Origin: Diploptera punctata
Lineage: Eukaryota > Arthropoda > Insecta > Blattodea > Blaberidae
Direction of reading: 5' to 3'
NCBI GenBank assembly: GCA_030220185.1
Contig: JASPKZ010003421.1
Location: 372,001-436,000 of the forward strand
Length of the DNA stretch: 64,000 nucleotides
Shown: piece by piece, positions 43,633-56,318 of the stretch
Layout: each line of letters begins with the position of its first letter
How positions within the stretch are numbered: position 1 is the stretch's first letter
Translations under genes and position numbers: made by a program
The notes under the pieces: generated by a model
Database searches by the model: none
What the model was told of the DNA's origin: nothing
Seen by the model: the letters and a program-made list of their open reading frames with translations, nothing else

Positions 43633-44875
43633 CCGTGGAGTTTAAATGAGCAAAGTGCGCCGCTGGATCTACAGAATTACTTTCTGCTACCATTTTGCAC
43701 TGGCCTATAGAGGATTTACTCATTTGTTTTATTACACTCATAGTAGCCTCCAGCTCATAACTATCAGTGCTATTTATAATTCTTTGCCCGGGCCCACCAG
43801 AGACAAAGATTGATTCATCTTTCCTATATAGATTCATAAACATATATTAATTAATAATAATTCCTTAACACACTGTAGTAATTTATGATTTGTAGTTAAA
43901 CTCAGTATATTATTTTCAACCATGAAAGCTAGACGGGAAAGGGGAGCTCATATAACCTTGAGAAAGCTCGTAAACAGGAATTATACAAGACAGCTGTAAC
44001 ATAGCTAGCGAATACAATAATTAGACATTCTTGTTTACTTAAAATAAGATTTAAGATTTCAATTGTACGTCTGAAGTTGAAAAATGAAAATATATTAAAC
44101 ATGATCATTCCAACGTTAAAGAAAAACAATAATAATAACAAAAGTAACAATCTTTATACACTCAAACACCCATGCATACCTTTTTAGTCCTGCCTAGGGT
44201 ACCCTACCCTGGCTTGCCGGACCAAACTCAAAACATGCAGCTCTCCTGGAGCTCGCGTCCTTCAGACGATAACCAACTGTTCGAAAGAAATGTATGATCG
44301 AATGATACAGCTTACCACATGTTTGGCCTATTTGAGAGTTCCGAGGTAGAGGGGAAGTTGCGGACTACAAACAGAGCAAAGGGAGGGGTAGGAAGGAGAG
44401 TGGAAGTAGACACAAAGAGAAAGAAAATTGGCATAGTTCATTAATCTCACTGTAGAGGGAGGATAATAACACAGATGTTTCGAACTGAAATAGCACTTTC
44501 GGTACAAAAGTAACAAACCAATAAATAAAATTAATAGCAAACCACAATTTTAACAATTCTGTAAAATTTAGTTTTTTAGGGGTAAAAGCAGACAAAACAG
44601 AAGACATCAACATCACTCAGTGAATTGAATCATGAGGTAGCATTGGAAACTTATATTCAGTAAGTCCAAGGTTCAAACCCTGGGTCTAGTTGACCTATGT
44701 TTTTTTGTGATTTTCTTCAGTCATAAAATGAAAAGCTGCTGAAGTTTCATTTCATTATCCTTTTTTCACAAATTAATTTATAAATTGTTAACAAACTCCA
44801 GAAAAAATAACATTTTTTACTCAGAGATAAAGTGAAGCCATACAAATAATTTATTTAATATTTGAAGGAAGTAAC
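43633..44875. other. Mostly unidentified; one coding-like fragment
   Basis: A minus frame at 43843-43633 (ESIFVSGGPGQRIINSTDSY, then ELEATMSVIKQMSKSSIGQ) has balanced composition and could be a fragment of a decayed transposon protein, but I cannot name it. A tRNA-like B box (AGGTTCAAACCCTGG) at about 44671-44685 may mark another SINE. No other gene seen. Confidence 0.35.
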
Positions 44876-45335
44876 TCTATGAGATTTCTTTTAATTATTA
44901 TGAGTTAGGGATTTAGGCTCACCTCATATTTAAAAAAAATATGAGGCGAGTCTAAATCCCTATAGTCCGTTTGCTCAGTTAAGAGCATCTTCCCGTGCAA
45001 ATATTTGAAGGGATTAGGAGCGCGGGTGAATTCTTTGTTTACTTGAAGGCCAGCATCAGGTATAGGAAGGGTCGGAAATTCTTTCTTTCTTCCTTTCTTT
45101 CAAAGGTATTGTACACTTTTGTATTGCATTTAGTGGTGAGTTGACGTATGAATTGTGCTATGTGAAGTATTTTTTTTCAATGATGAGTGTTAACATATTT
45201 TAGAAACTTCGGCTAGTTGCTCCCACTCTTCGACTGGCCGTGCAGCAACTGTTTTAAAATATACGCGGGAAGATTCTCTTAATTGAGCAAATGGACTATA
45301 ACTCGTAATAATCATAAAAATAAATGTTGGTAAAC
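44876..45335. repeat. Foldback of two PLE 3' termini containing a MITE
   Basis: The left arm (minus) runs GGAAGTAACTCTATGAG to CTCACCTCATATTT. The right arm starts AAATATGAGGCGAGTCTAAA and, once the MITE is removed, continues TCCCTAACTCGTAATAATCA, mirroring the left arm almost completely. Confidence 0.75.
44963..45298. mobile_element. TA-flanked MITE, 336 bp
   Basis: TIRs TAGTCCGTTTGCTCAGTTAA and TAGTCCATTTGCTCAATTAA (right, reverse complement) match over about 33 bases with 3 mismatches. A TA dinucleotide flanks each side, as in Tc1/mariner-type elements. No transposase. Removal restores the PLE palindrome. Confidence 0.85.
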
Positions 45336-45739
45336 AAATGTCAACCTCAACAAATTGAGATTATACAATGTAACTGCAAAATCAGACTGAAATATATGAG
45401 CAAGAATTAGATACTAAATTCTAAAATCAAATCAAAATTACAAGCGGCAGAGATGAGATTTTTACGTCCATTCCTAGGTTTAACAAAAAATGGACAAGCA
45501 ACAGAACACAGATATACACGATAAATTAAAATTTCAAAATATAGTTGAAGAAATTCAGAATTATAAATGCAGTTGGCTAAAGTAATGTCCAAAGAATGGA
45601 CCCATCTCACTTTACTAAATTAGCATTGCAGGATCAACATAAAGGACTTTGAGATAAAGGAAGACTAAAATTAATTTTGATATCTCATAGGAACAGGATC
45701 AAACAACCTAAACTTAAATAAGTTCATGATGATGATAAA

Positions 45740-46052
45740 AGTCCACCGCTGTGGTCTCGAGGTAGCATGCTGCCTTGTCACACAGCAGGCCCAGGTTCAA
45801 TCCCTGGTCGGGGCATCTTTTCTGGGTGAGGTTTTTATCGGAGTTTTTCCTCACCTGTAAGACAAATGTCAGGAAAACTTTAAGGCCCAAAAGGTCCCCG
45901 AAATCATATGGCCATCATCATCATCCTTCACTGGTGTAGAAAGCAACGGGAAGCTACCACACCTACAATTCCCTAGTAAAGCTGCAAGCATAGCATGAAA
46001 ATGCTATGATTGCAGTGAAGGACCTGCCTTCAGGCAGAATTACTATGGAGGG
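45740..46052 (+). mobile_element. tRNA-derived SINE, family S5
   Basis: Head CCACCGCTGTGGTCTCGAGG with B box GGTTCAATCCC, body GGGTGAGGTTTTTATCGG and TCACCTGTAAGACAAATGTC. A 14-bp duplication ATGATGATGATAAA flanks it at 45726-45739 and 46053-46066. Confidence 0.9.
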
Positions 46053-46149
46053 ATGATGATGATAAATTTGTTTATTTTCACAACATAAATATAAAATGCA
46101 TATAATACAATTTACATATAGAATATAAACCAATAGTCTCAAAGAAATT

Positions 46150-46490
46150 TGAAATTGTATGAGGTAAGTCATTAAAAATATGTTCTCCACTCACTACTAA
46201 TATTATTAATGTTAATATTACATTTTTGCACGATAGTGCATTTTGTCGTACTTACCAGCAATGGCAACCAGGATTGAAAGTTTAACTTCCTACATTTTGG
46301 GGTTGCCAACCTAAATAACTGTGCTGTAATATTACATATTACAACCCACGTGCGGGAAGTAAAACCACTGCCCTTTATGCATACTACATACAATGTATAT
46401 ACAGAAAATATCCAAGAGGTAGTGTTAATATACGTTATACCAAACAAATCACTACATTTTAAATTAACTGAACTTTATTTGAAACAATAT
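46150..46490 (-). mobile_element. Crypton-associated 3' region, uninterrupted copy
   Basis: Shares about 270 bp with the region around the recombinase remnant at 30.6-31.2 kb (for example AGGTTGGCAACCCCAAAATG and AGTTCAGTTAATTTAAAATG on the minus strand), without the LINE insertion. It abuts ATGAGGTAAG at 46159-46168, a PLE-terminus-like motif. Confidence 0.6.
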
Positions 46491-48685
46491 AAAACAATAA
46501 ATATGTACTTGCGGCCATGTTATCAATAATTGTTTTCAAGACCTCCTGTTGTTTCAACTAATAAACATTGGCCACACTGTTAACGTTAGTCAGTTGTTTA
46601 TAACGAACGAAAATATTTCCAACGAAGATGTTATTATTATTTTACTATTATTTATTATTTTGAAAACACCATCGCGCAAAAAATAATGTACAACACACGT
46701 TTGTGAAGTGTTTTACAGAATCTCGGAAATAAAAAACCTCGCTATCGCTCGGTTTTTAAACATTTTCCTCAATTCTGTAAATACCACTTCCTAACCTCGT
46801 ATTGTACTATCTTGAAAAGTAATACCATTCTTCTGATTAATGTTATTTAATATTTAAAAATTGCCTTTTAACTGTGAGGAGAATAACAGTGTTATTAATG
46901 TAATAAAACATAAGATGATTATAACAACCCTGAAGAGAATATTTTTTCTGATTAATATGGTATATTATTATTATTATTTTTATTTTTGGAAGGGTAGGGT
47001 CTATTATTAATATGATAAAATATATGATGTTTATACCATCCTAAAGATTTTATTTTTTATTATAATGGTATATTATTTTAAAATATTACTTTTACCTAAG
47101 CCCTTTATATCACAGTTTAACCTAGGTTTTTATTCATAAAAATAAGTGTTTTGCACTGGTTACAGCAAATGTAATTTTATATAATTTATTAGTTTTCAAA
47201 TGCATGATTCATTCCAATGAAATAAATTGAAGTCAGACTTCCAAACTCTATTAGAAATGCTTACTATCTGGATTGTAACTGAATATACTAATTTGTTATT
47301 GAAAACTACAAAAATGTAACTCTTGAATATTATTTCTAGTTTTTACATTAATTATAATTTTATTTTTAATTATGAATAGAGACAGTCTTATATACCAGTT
47401 GGCCTATATCTGAGGTCTCTAAAGTTATTGACACACTCTTATGAATGTAAGTTGTATGTGTGTTTTCATTTTACTAGAGCAGAGCCAAGTTAAACATTTG
47501 TGACAATGAGCATCAAGTTTTTAATTCTCAACATAGACACTCTGTCCATTCATGATTGTGAGATGTTACAAGACTATGCTCTCAAAGCATCAACTCGCCA
47601 TTTTGTTTTAAATTCTTTTCATACATAAAAAAGACAGTGATATTTTTAAAAATCTTACAAAATACTCTTACTGATATCAAATACAAATGAATTCAGATAA
47701 TATACAATAATATCAAAATCTAATTTGGAAGTAACATGATAATTTGTTTCTAACAAACAGTCTTCACAATAATTTCACAACGAAAAAAAGAAGACAAAAT
47801 GAAGTCTTCTCTTTTAAATATCACCTTATGTGTACTCTCTTAGAACTCTTATTTAGGGAAGAAGGAAAAAAAAAAAAACTCAATTAAAATGCTTTCCAGC
47901 ATTGTAAATAACTGTTCATTGTACATAACAGAAACTGCTATTTATTAAATAAAATATGCTATTTCTTCTTAGAACAATCACTTTACAATGTTTTTATTTA
48001 GGCTGAAATTAAATTCTATCCCTATTGATCCCAGAATTTAATTAGATGTACTTGAAATTATTTTTTATGTTTAATTTAGGTAGTTTTGTTTAATTATTTA
48101 TGAATATGGATGTCATTAGGGGGTAGAGAACAACTCAAGCAATTGAGACTAAATGACCTATTGTAAATATCAAAATATATCACAATGTTTTAGGATGTTA
48201 ACTATCAATGTAATCTGTGTTTTGGTTCATGTTATTACTATTATAATTTGTTAGCATTTTACTAGGCCATTTTACATGCTGAAGATGGAACATGTTTCTG
48301 AAAGGTCTAAATGTCTTTAATGTTTGAGGAAGTTTTTAAAACAGAAGTTTTAGTTCAGGATGACTGAAACATCAGGTATGGATTTAAGATTTTAACATTT
48401 TTCTCATAAATTTAAGTGGTTATACTTGGATATGATTTAGGGAAGTGTTAGAAACATTTATATAACACAACATTTGGTAAAATTAGTGTTTTATAGACAT
48501 TTGCTAGTCACCATAGGCATGTTTTAAACAACTATTTCCTTTCTTAATATATATTTATTTTTTCACTTTTTGTTAAGTTTTTTTGAACTTTATACAGTGT
48601 AGCATTTATTTTTTAGAATAAGGTTGTATATATAGTGCATGATTTTTATGCAGACTTAAGTTTCGTCACTGCCTTTGTGACATTT
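46491..48685. other. No gene; one possible repeat
   Basis: The GC-richer block 46660-46810 (ATCGCGCAAAAAATAATGT, CTCGCTATCGCTCGG) may be an unnamed dispersed repeat. A degenerate hammerhead-like core (CTGAAGA 48279) is described in the findings. Otherwise AT-rich and unremarkable. Confidence 0.4.
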
Positions 48686-48689
48686 TCGA

Positions 48690-49215
48690 TGCAATACCAT
48701 GATCACAACTGCTGTCCTGCAGTTGTCTATCTTGTAAATTGAATTCTGCGCTCTCTGTTGGCTGATCGATGAACTTCCAAATCAATCCCCTCTCATTTTC
48801 ACCAGGTATTTCAAAATTCATAGTATTCTTTTAATTCTTGCATATGTAAATTTTCTCCCAAATTGTGAGTTCCTTTGATTTTTCGAAATGTTTAAGTAAT
48901 TCTGCCTTGGTTTCAACTCTGTGTTTTTTTTGACCAAGCATGTGCACTATTACAGATTTTTCTATTTCTCCATTCTTAACATTTCTAAAGTTTTCCTTCC
49001 ATCTTGTATTTAAATTCCTTTTTGTTTTCCCTATGTATATCTTTTCACAATCTTTACATTCAATTTGATAAATTCCTGATTTGTTACCCTCTTCAATCTT
49101 TTCATTTTTGTTGGTTTTGATTAATTTGTTCAAACTGTAATCATTTTTCAGTGCTAATTTAATGTTAAATTTGTTGAAAATTTTTTGAAACTTATTAAAT
49201 ACTAAAAGGATAAAA
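48690..49215 (-). pseudogene. Penelope-like element fragment with GIY-YIG domain
   Basis: The minus frame carries FNIKLALKNDYSLNKLIKTN, NKSGIYQIECKDCEKIYIGK with the CKDC pair between GIY and YIG, KNGEIEKSVIVHMLGQKK and KELTIWEKIYICKN. It then frameshifts into FEIPGENERGLIWKFIDQPT. 5'-truncated inside the RT-EN linker. Diverged from the young array. Confidence 0.88.
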
Positions 49216-49469
49216 TAGGTAAATATTCTTGTAGTGTACAATGGGAAGCTATACTTAAACAATTCATGGTTACAAAATCGTAGAAAAGTCTGGAATTCCC
49301 TGTATTAGTAAAAACTGGATTCTAAATGATGAGAAAGAATTGTGCATCTCTGTACTAGGTCTGGGTATTACGAAATTTTGACTATGAAGAAATCTGCTGA
49401 CCTCAGGGGTGATTTTATGACAAAGGAGTAATATTATATGACCAATTCTGGTAGGACTACTCTTGGATA

Positions 49470-49665
49470 GAATCTACAATTGGAGTTACCAGAGCTGAAT
49501 AGCAAGAACCTATAAAATTAAAAGACAATCTTGCTCCTGTTACAGCACTTTATGGAAGTAGCAGGGATAGTACCCATTGCAGACATTGTGAAGAGCCAGA
49601 AACTCTTCTCTACATTCTTGGCTTCTGTCATCATTAGGGCTAGGATTTTTATGTACTAAAATGTA
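49470..49665 (+). pseudogene. LINE C-terminal fragment (CxxC/H motif)
   Basis: Reads ALYGSSRDSTHCRHCEEPET and LLHILGFCHH across a frame change, the Cys/His motif found near the end of several LINE polyproteins. Very short. Confidence 0.5.
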
Positions 49666-50637
49666 AGATTGCAACATAGTGTAATGAGAAATTATATTTT
49701 GACTGTCTTTTATCTTGGTTTCATACACAAACAGTTGAATAATATGTACTAACTATATTGCAAACTTATCTTTTATTACATAAAAATCCTAGCCTTTAAT
49801 CATCATTGATAACTTCTTCTTAACATTAGACATAATTTAATTTGAACCACAATAGCAACTGCTCTCACTAGAACTGAGAAGTTTGAAGTCTTCGTGTAAG
49901 TCTATTACCTTACTTTTGATAGGAGTATAAGACGAGCTGATCCTTAGGAAAAATAAAATTTTATATATTTTGGACCCGATAATGGGATTTGAGAAATCGC
50001 TGGAACGAGATGAAAAAGTCACAAGGAAAATAAATCTACCTTTTGAATCAACTGCTGAATATTTCAAAGAGTTATATAATCTGAAAACAGTTACAATCTT
50101 GACATTTTCCCTTGGTAGTTGGAATGCAATAACCAAATACTTTTTTTAATTTTTCACACAATTTTATTTGATCAGAATACTTTGAAAAGAACTAACCCTT
50201 CAGCACTTAAATCATCCAATTTTAAGATTCCACTTATGCAAGTGAGTCATAGATTTGGTAAACATTTGTACACAATTTTAATGAACTGTTTTTCTACATC
50301 AATTAAACAGACTTTTGTGTACATTATTACTTTACTGAAACCTTTGAGTTCAACTTTGTAAATTTTAATTTTATATATTATATTCTCTTACTACCGTTCA
50401 TTGAGATGAAACAAAATGGATTTTGGTATGCTTTGTGCCTTGTGCAGACCATTTTGGTGGTGAGTGAATAAATTAAAATAATTCTTTACATTATGAGCTG
50501 CCAATATTCATATAATGTCTGTTAGACTGTCAGTTTCTGAAGATAAATTTTGTAAGTTCTTTGTAGTATATCTAAATTACTCAGATCTGCACCATGCCTG
50601 AGAAGTCTGTGGCATTCTATCTTGGAACTTAGTTAAG
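49666..50637. other. No gene seen
   Basis: AT-rich with chance frames only. ATTTTTATGTACTAAAATG-like sequence at 49648 recurs inverted near 49780, a weak foldback. Confidence 0.4.
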
Positions 50638-50880
50638 AGAGTCCCCATGGGGAAGAACATTTCTCATGGTGTTTTGGCCAGTGTATGGGACCCAGCATCC
50701 TGAGAAATTTGGATAGCTATGATAAGTAATGCCTTGAGGTTGAAAAATACTTGCTAAAGCAGTTGGGAGATCCTGCACATTTATCATATATCACTTGTAT
50801 ACCGTCAGGTTGAACAACCCCTTCTGTGATTGACACAATGTGTTTGTAAGGCCAACAATCCACTGATAAATCAAAGGTTT
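50638..50880 (+). mobile_element. SINE S4, degenerate, head eroded
   Basis: GAGTCCCCATGGGGAAGAAC and GTTTTGGCCAGTGTATGGGA match the S4 body; the 5' head is not recognisable. Confidence 0.65.
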
Positions 50881-52442
50881 TCAGATCTGTTAAGACATAG
50901 AGACTTATTTTATTTGGGAGAATTTTATTTGACGATATTTAATTATCTTAGATTTTGAGACCAATCTATTGGGATATCTGATTCTCCCTATGAAACTAGA
51001 CTTTGGAAGATCCCTGATGAGTCCTCTGGAATCTGATTTTTTTTCTTTTTAAACTAGAATTTGGGCAATCCCTAAGTTTTTCTCTGGGATGAGCTTGGAC
51101 TTTTTTGATATCCTTGATTTCCCTTTCGAGAGTGGACTCCTGTAACAATCCTGGTTTTCCATAGGAAATTATATTTTTAAAATATAATTGACTACCCCTC
51201 GTGATTCAAATGTTTGGGTCATCCCTGAATTCACTTTTGAGACTGAACTCATGGGAGATCTGTTTTCTATAATAGGCCTACGTTTAATTTTTGGAAAATC
51301 ATTGAGTTACCCTCTGAGATCAAACTTTTGATTGCCCTTTTGAGGTCGGACTCTGACATTCTATGAAATAGTATGCTTACTTATGGAATATTTTAAATTT
51401 CTTCTACTTTCGACTTCTGGAATATGTTTTTCATTATAATTATTATTTTTCAGAAAACCATCAAACACAAATCTCTTGTTTCACACTGTGAGTCCAAAAT
51501 TCCTGTATGTGAATTGCTAGTTCTAAACTCACTCACTGGTATTATCAAACCCGTAGGTTCATGGTCGCGCGAATATAAGCTCTCCATACATACCTATCCT
51601 GAGCTAATGTTTTTTAATCATCCCCTGTATAATTTACCCCCCTCAAATCATGGTTAATGATATTCTTCCACCCCATTCTTCACCTGTTTTTTTTATTCAA
51701 ATCTGCAAAAAATTATCTTCCTGAAAAAAAATGCTGCATAGTAACAAGGGATACACGTTAGAGCATAGATGGCAAAATATGAGGAACGATATTATTGTTA
51801 CAGCTTGTACAGGGAGAAAAAGAGTAGAACTACAAGTCTGCAATGGTGGATTGCTGCTCTCTTAATTCAATAGTGAACAATTACAGAATTGATATCCACG
51901 TTTGTTTTTATATGTAGTAAATGAGAAAAGAGCACTCAAGTTGAGCATTGGTTATGAGTTAGTTTTTGCTGTAGTCTGTTATCGATTTTGTTCTATTTGC
52001 ACACGGTTTTGTTTTTAAATTGGGGGTAGCATAACTTCACGGCGAACACAGTGTTTATTTGGTGTTTTTCTATACACATTTTAGATTATCTGAGTTTCAG
52101 CGTGCTGATACGTTATGATTACAAGGACGGTGCTTCCGTCACTCATGTATTCTCCATTGTGATTGGTTACGTTTTTCATTATGCGTGCTGTGATTGGTGG
52201 AATTACATAATCGCAGGTAAATTATGTTTGACATCAGTGTTGTAATGGCATGTGCTGAGTGCGGTTCTGATCGAGAGTGCAAGACAAAATGTTAATGAAG
52301 CGTTTCGATTAAATATGCGACAGAATAATAAAGTGTTACAGACAGTTTAAGGTTCTATTATTAAAAGTATGTGAAATTAAAAAAAAAGTGATAGACCTAA
52401 TGTAATTCCAGTGATAATGTTCGTACATTATGAAGCTAGTGC

Positions 52443-52486
<44 letters not shown>

Positions 52487-53925
52487 GTGGCGCGTAATGG
52501 AGAACCTAATAGATCAAGATGGTTTCGGTAAGTGATATTAAATATTTCTCGTGTTGGGAATGTATAATATATAATAAATTAAATTGAATAGCTTATGCCA
52601 AATGAAGTTTCAAAGAAGCCGGAAGAAACTGATCTGTTAAAGATGCGCATAATTTGTCTGTTCTGTATATAGAGTATTTCCCGTACAATCTATTAATTCT
52701 TATTTGCAAGCTATGTGATTAGACCTACCAATTTAGTTAACTATACTGAATAGTTTGCATTATATAACAGTTACTTCGAGCGATGTCATTTGACTTTAAT
52801 ACGAGTTCAGTTTAAGTAAATTTTCACCATTACTATTTAAGAAATGCAGGCTTAGAGGAATTTCGATCATAGTAGATTCTGGGATCTGATTTGGCTAGGT
52901 CATTAGACTTCATACTTTACACTCCCAGGTCCGGGCATCGTAACTGACGCAGTAGGAGATTTTAAATATCTACCTTGTATTAGACTGTTATATTTGTCTC
53001 ATGGGTTGAACAGTTCCCCATCTTATGATCTACACCAAGGCTTCCTGATAATCATAGGTGTCCCCCCCACTTGGCGTAGACTTATATACTATATAGTTTA
53101 ATAAACTAAAGGATACGGCGCAAAAAGTGGACATCCGTATTTCGAGATTTTTTTAAATCGTAAATTTAGCATTTTTTGGAGTTATTTATATAAAATGATG
53201 GTATTGTGCCTTTTCGCTGAAAATATCCGGAATAATTAGGCCTATTTACAAAGACTGTGTTTGGTAAGGATGGATTAGAGTTGGTTGATTAGTATGTAGC
53301 TTGTATTTTTAAAAAATGTAGGCCTAAATTATTTCATTACATATAATTATAATACCCTTGTATATTCAAGTGTTTCTGTGAGTATGGGACAAGTCCTCTA
53401 TCCTCACAGGGCAACTCTATCAAAGTGCGCCTGGACGGCCATAAAAATATTAGACCTACGCGACTTTGATACAAAAGCAAACTCGGAACTGAAGAAACAT
53501 GTAGGTATGCTAATTTCGAGGTTGAACGAGCAGTTGCTCCGCGGGAGAATTTATTATTTAATCATGGGGCCACTATAGATTCCTCAGAAAGATATAAATT
53601 TCATGGCTCCCGCCCCTGAAACACCATAAAACCAAATCCAATTTAAATTATACTTTTTTGCTATAACTACCAAAACATTAACCCGTAATAATAAGGCAGA
53701 TTTTTCGTAAATATTTGTTTTAAATTAATATTAGCTAAATATATATTTGAGTTTTATGAAAATCCTTCAGAGAATGAATGTCTTACTTATAGTCCATGTA
53801 GTTTCATTAGTTGATCAAGGCCATATGGGAGTGTCAATCTCCTTCCCCCATGTCTTAAAACTCAGGGCAGAGTTGTGAGATGAAATGCGAGACAGTCTCA
53901 ACCCACGAAACTCATATTATACTAT
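50881..53925. other. No gene; one microsatellite
   Basis: Contains an (ATT)n run at 52443-52486. The frames at 51424-51657, 52051-52245 and 53378-53578 have no recognisable domain or splice context. Confidence 0.4.
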
Positions 53926-54310
53926 ATAAAAATGTATGTTTGTTCGTATTTTTATGCGCGGCCGTACCGTTCATCCGATTGTGATTGGGCTTTTTGCAAA
54001 ATGTTCAGGAGACTCCCGGGATGAACATAGACTATAAGAGAGTTGTGATACTCAACCCCTTCACCCTTAAAATCGCTCTTTGTAAAATAACGTGAAAAAA
54101 GTCCCATTTTGGACGCTTAAATGGCTTATGCTACATAAACCATAACAAATACATAAAATTAATGTACACAGAATTGTATATCTCAAAAAAGCTACAAAAA
54201 AGTCCGCGACAGCATACGTTTATCATTAACGGATAACTCACAGTAACTATTTTTCTGTTTTTTTTTGCAATAAGTCAGGGAATATATTTATACATGAAGA
54301 AGAAACATCT
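53926..54310 (+). repeat. Unclassified dispersed repeat
   Basis: ATGTATGTTTGTTCGTATTT, CCGTTCATCCGATTGTGATT and GTTCAGGAGACTCCCGGG form the kind of conserved block seen in arthropod Helitron- or LINE-like repeats. No ORF, ends not defined. Confidence 0.3.
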
Positions 54311-55007
54311 ACAACCAGGAATTGGATGGACCGACAAAATTGGCTATTGGGAATCGGACGATGTCAAAGACAATCAACCGATAATCTATTATTTTTAAAT
54401 GTATACGTAAATTTATTTTAAATTAAACTTAAAATAACTATTTAAAAGAATAAACTTTTTTTTGTCTCAGAAAGAAAAATATGTGATTTTGATAGTATTT
54501 TTCTCCTGAATTCATATATGATATCGGGTTTTCTCCATCACGCAAGGTTTCCGAGAGATAGGAATTTATAATTTCAAACACTTCAATATTTTCTACATTC
54601 GTAACTGCACAATATTCGAACATTCGGACTCACCTAGAAAGTAAGAAATTATATTTCGCCTGTGAAGCATCCCTCGTGATGGTCCAACAATAATCGGCCA
54701 GCATATTAGGATTCCATTTGCCTTGATATCTCTTTTCCATAGCTGAAACCATTTGAGTTAGCTCATTTGGTTTTATTTTACAATGGACAAATGGACGAAA
54801 AAACGTTTATTAAAATAATAATAATTTAAATCCATTAATTGAAATCAAAACAAAAAAAAAAACTGAGCGAAGGAGAAATTCCGAATACATATTTAAAAAC
54901 ACGATAAAAAACTGCATTAACTATAACTATTGGTACTCGAGACAAAACTCATGTTAACCAGTGTTACTATATAACATTCAGTACATGTAGCCTACGGGTT
55001 CGATAGT
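54311..55007. other. No gene seen
   Basis: AT-rich, unremarkable. Confidence 0.45.
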
Positions 55008-55200
55008 GCCATTCAGGCTTAAGGATTTTTTACGAGCCTGAAAATCTTCAGACTCGGGACCCACGGCTTAAAGTCCCTCCCGGAGGACTTGCTCCTTGGA
55101 TTTTTCCGTCCTAAAAGATCCATCGACCCCGGCCGGGTTTGAACCCGCGATCCTCGGGACCAGAGGCAAGGAGCATAACCACTAGTCCACCGCGGCCGAC
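55008..55200 (-). mobile_element. tRNA-derived SINE, family S3
   Basis: Head on the minus strand GTCGGCCGCGGTGGACTAGT with GTTATGCTCCTTGCC and B box GGTTCAAACCC. Well preserved. Confidence 0.8.
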
Positions 55201-55716
55201 ATTACGATCTATAATACAACCAGTTAATCAGTTAATAATATTAAGATTATGACTAAAACTAATAATAAAATGAAGCGAGATAAATTGCTGGTAGACTGTC
55301 CCTGTCTAATGTATATAAAATAATGATATAGAAAACTAATTTTATAGTTATACAAAACTTAAACAGATGAAAATATTTGTTAATCTTAATATTATTTTCA
55401 TAAATCATTTAATTTATTAATTGTTAAAGGAATACTATCAGTGAGGTGTATAAGTTAGTTTGTAATTAAATAATTCTTTAGTTTGTTTTTGAACGATTTT
55501 ATAGTTTGACAGTCTCTGACATAGGGCGGAAGGGAATTCCATGTTTTGGTAAGTGAAACTGTAAAAAATAATGAATAATACACAATGTGATGAGGGATTT
55601 AAATGACAATGTGCTGATGGGATCGAGTGTCAAGGTTATGTGTGTAGGACAGTCTGATGAAACGGCGTGATAAATATAATATTAATACAATGCATGAAGA
55701 ATTCTCTCATTGCACA
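55201..55716. other. No gene seen
   Basis: AT-rich, unremarkable. Confidence 0.45.
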
Positions 55717-56318
55717 TTAGGGTCGCATGTTTGGACGCATTAGACAGTAAAATGCCTTCTCTGCTGAGCAAGTTGTATGCTAATACGATTTTGCTTACTC
55801 AGAAATCTGTTCATGCGATAATAATTGGTTAAATTTGTAAGCTACCTGCGGAGGTAGCTTAAATGAGCAACTCAAATTAAAATCCCGAAGGGAACCGATG
55901 GTAATCGATGTACTTTGCTGCTTTATCCAACATTTATCCAATATGTCGGACCTTGAAGACTTCGATCATGTTTTCGGTATACACGGAGAAGAGGAATTTG
56001 ATAGAGTCTACCAAAGAATTCAACTGGAAGAACAGGAGAATCGGCGTAATATTGCGTGTCGCAGACGTGTTTGTATACGGTATTATTTGCGGGATGCAAG
56101 CATAAATGCATTCCTCTATAGCAGACGAAAATAACGGAAGTGGTTTTATCGCTGAGAATTCTGGGTAATTCGTTGCCAATATTACGAAAACGTCGACTCT
56201 CATGCATGACCGATAAGTCGGCCGTTAATTCGTTCTCAGCAATTGCTCACGGTGAATCAGCTCACTAGTGATTGGAAGTAATTTGAGTAGAGAGTAATGT
56301 TCTAACATACGACCCTAA
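55717..56318. mobile_element. Unclassified TIR element, 602 bp
   Basis: 15-bp inverted ends TTAGGGTCGCATGTT (left) and TTAGGGTCGTATGTT (right, reverse complement), one mismatch. Inside, a plus frame (about 55941-56132) reads MSDLEDFDHVFGIHGEEEFD, RVYQRIQLEEQENRRN and RRRVCIRYYLRDASINAFL, resembling an acidic N-terminal segment of a transposase but not identified. If the TIR begins at AGGG, the flanking trinucleotides are TTA and TAA, near the PIF/Harbinger target TWA. Confidence 0.55.

Noticed and set aside
43628..43843. Host exon on the minus strand
   Set aside because: Composition looks coding, but there are no convincing splice sites and a SINE fragment overlaps its end. Kept only as an unidentified fragment.
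46172..46447. A 91-residue minus-strand gene
   Set aside because: It lies in the repeat shared with 30.6-31.2 kb, where the same frame is not preserved; it is non-coding sequence of a mobile element.
52443..52486. Functional regulatory repeat
   Set aside because: Plain (ATT)n microsatellite with no associated motif.
53378..53578. 66-residue frame MSMGQVLYPHRATLSKCAWT
   Set aside because: No domain, no splice context, short; chance frame or very old repeat fragment.
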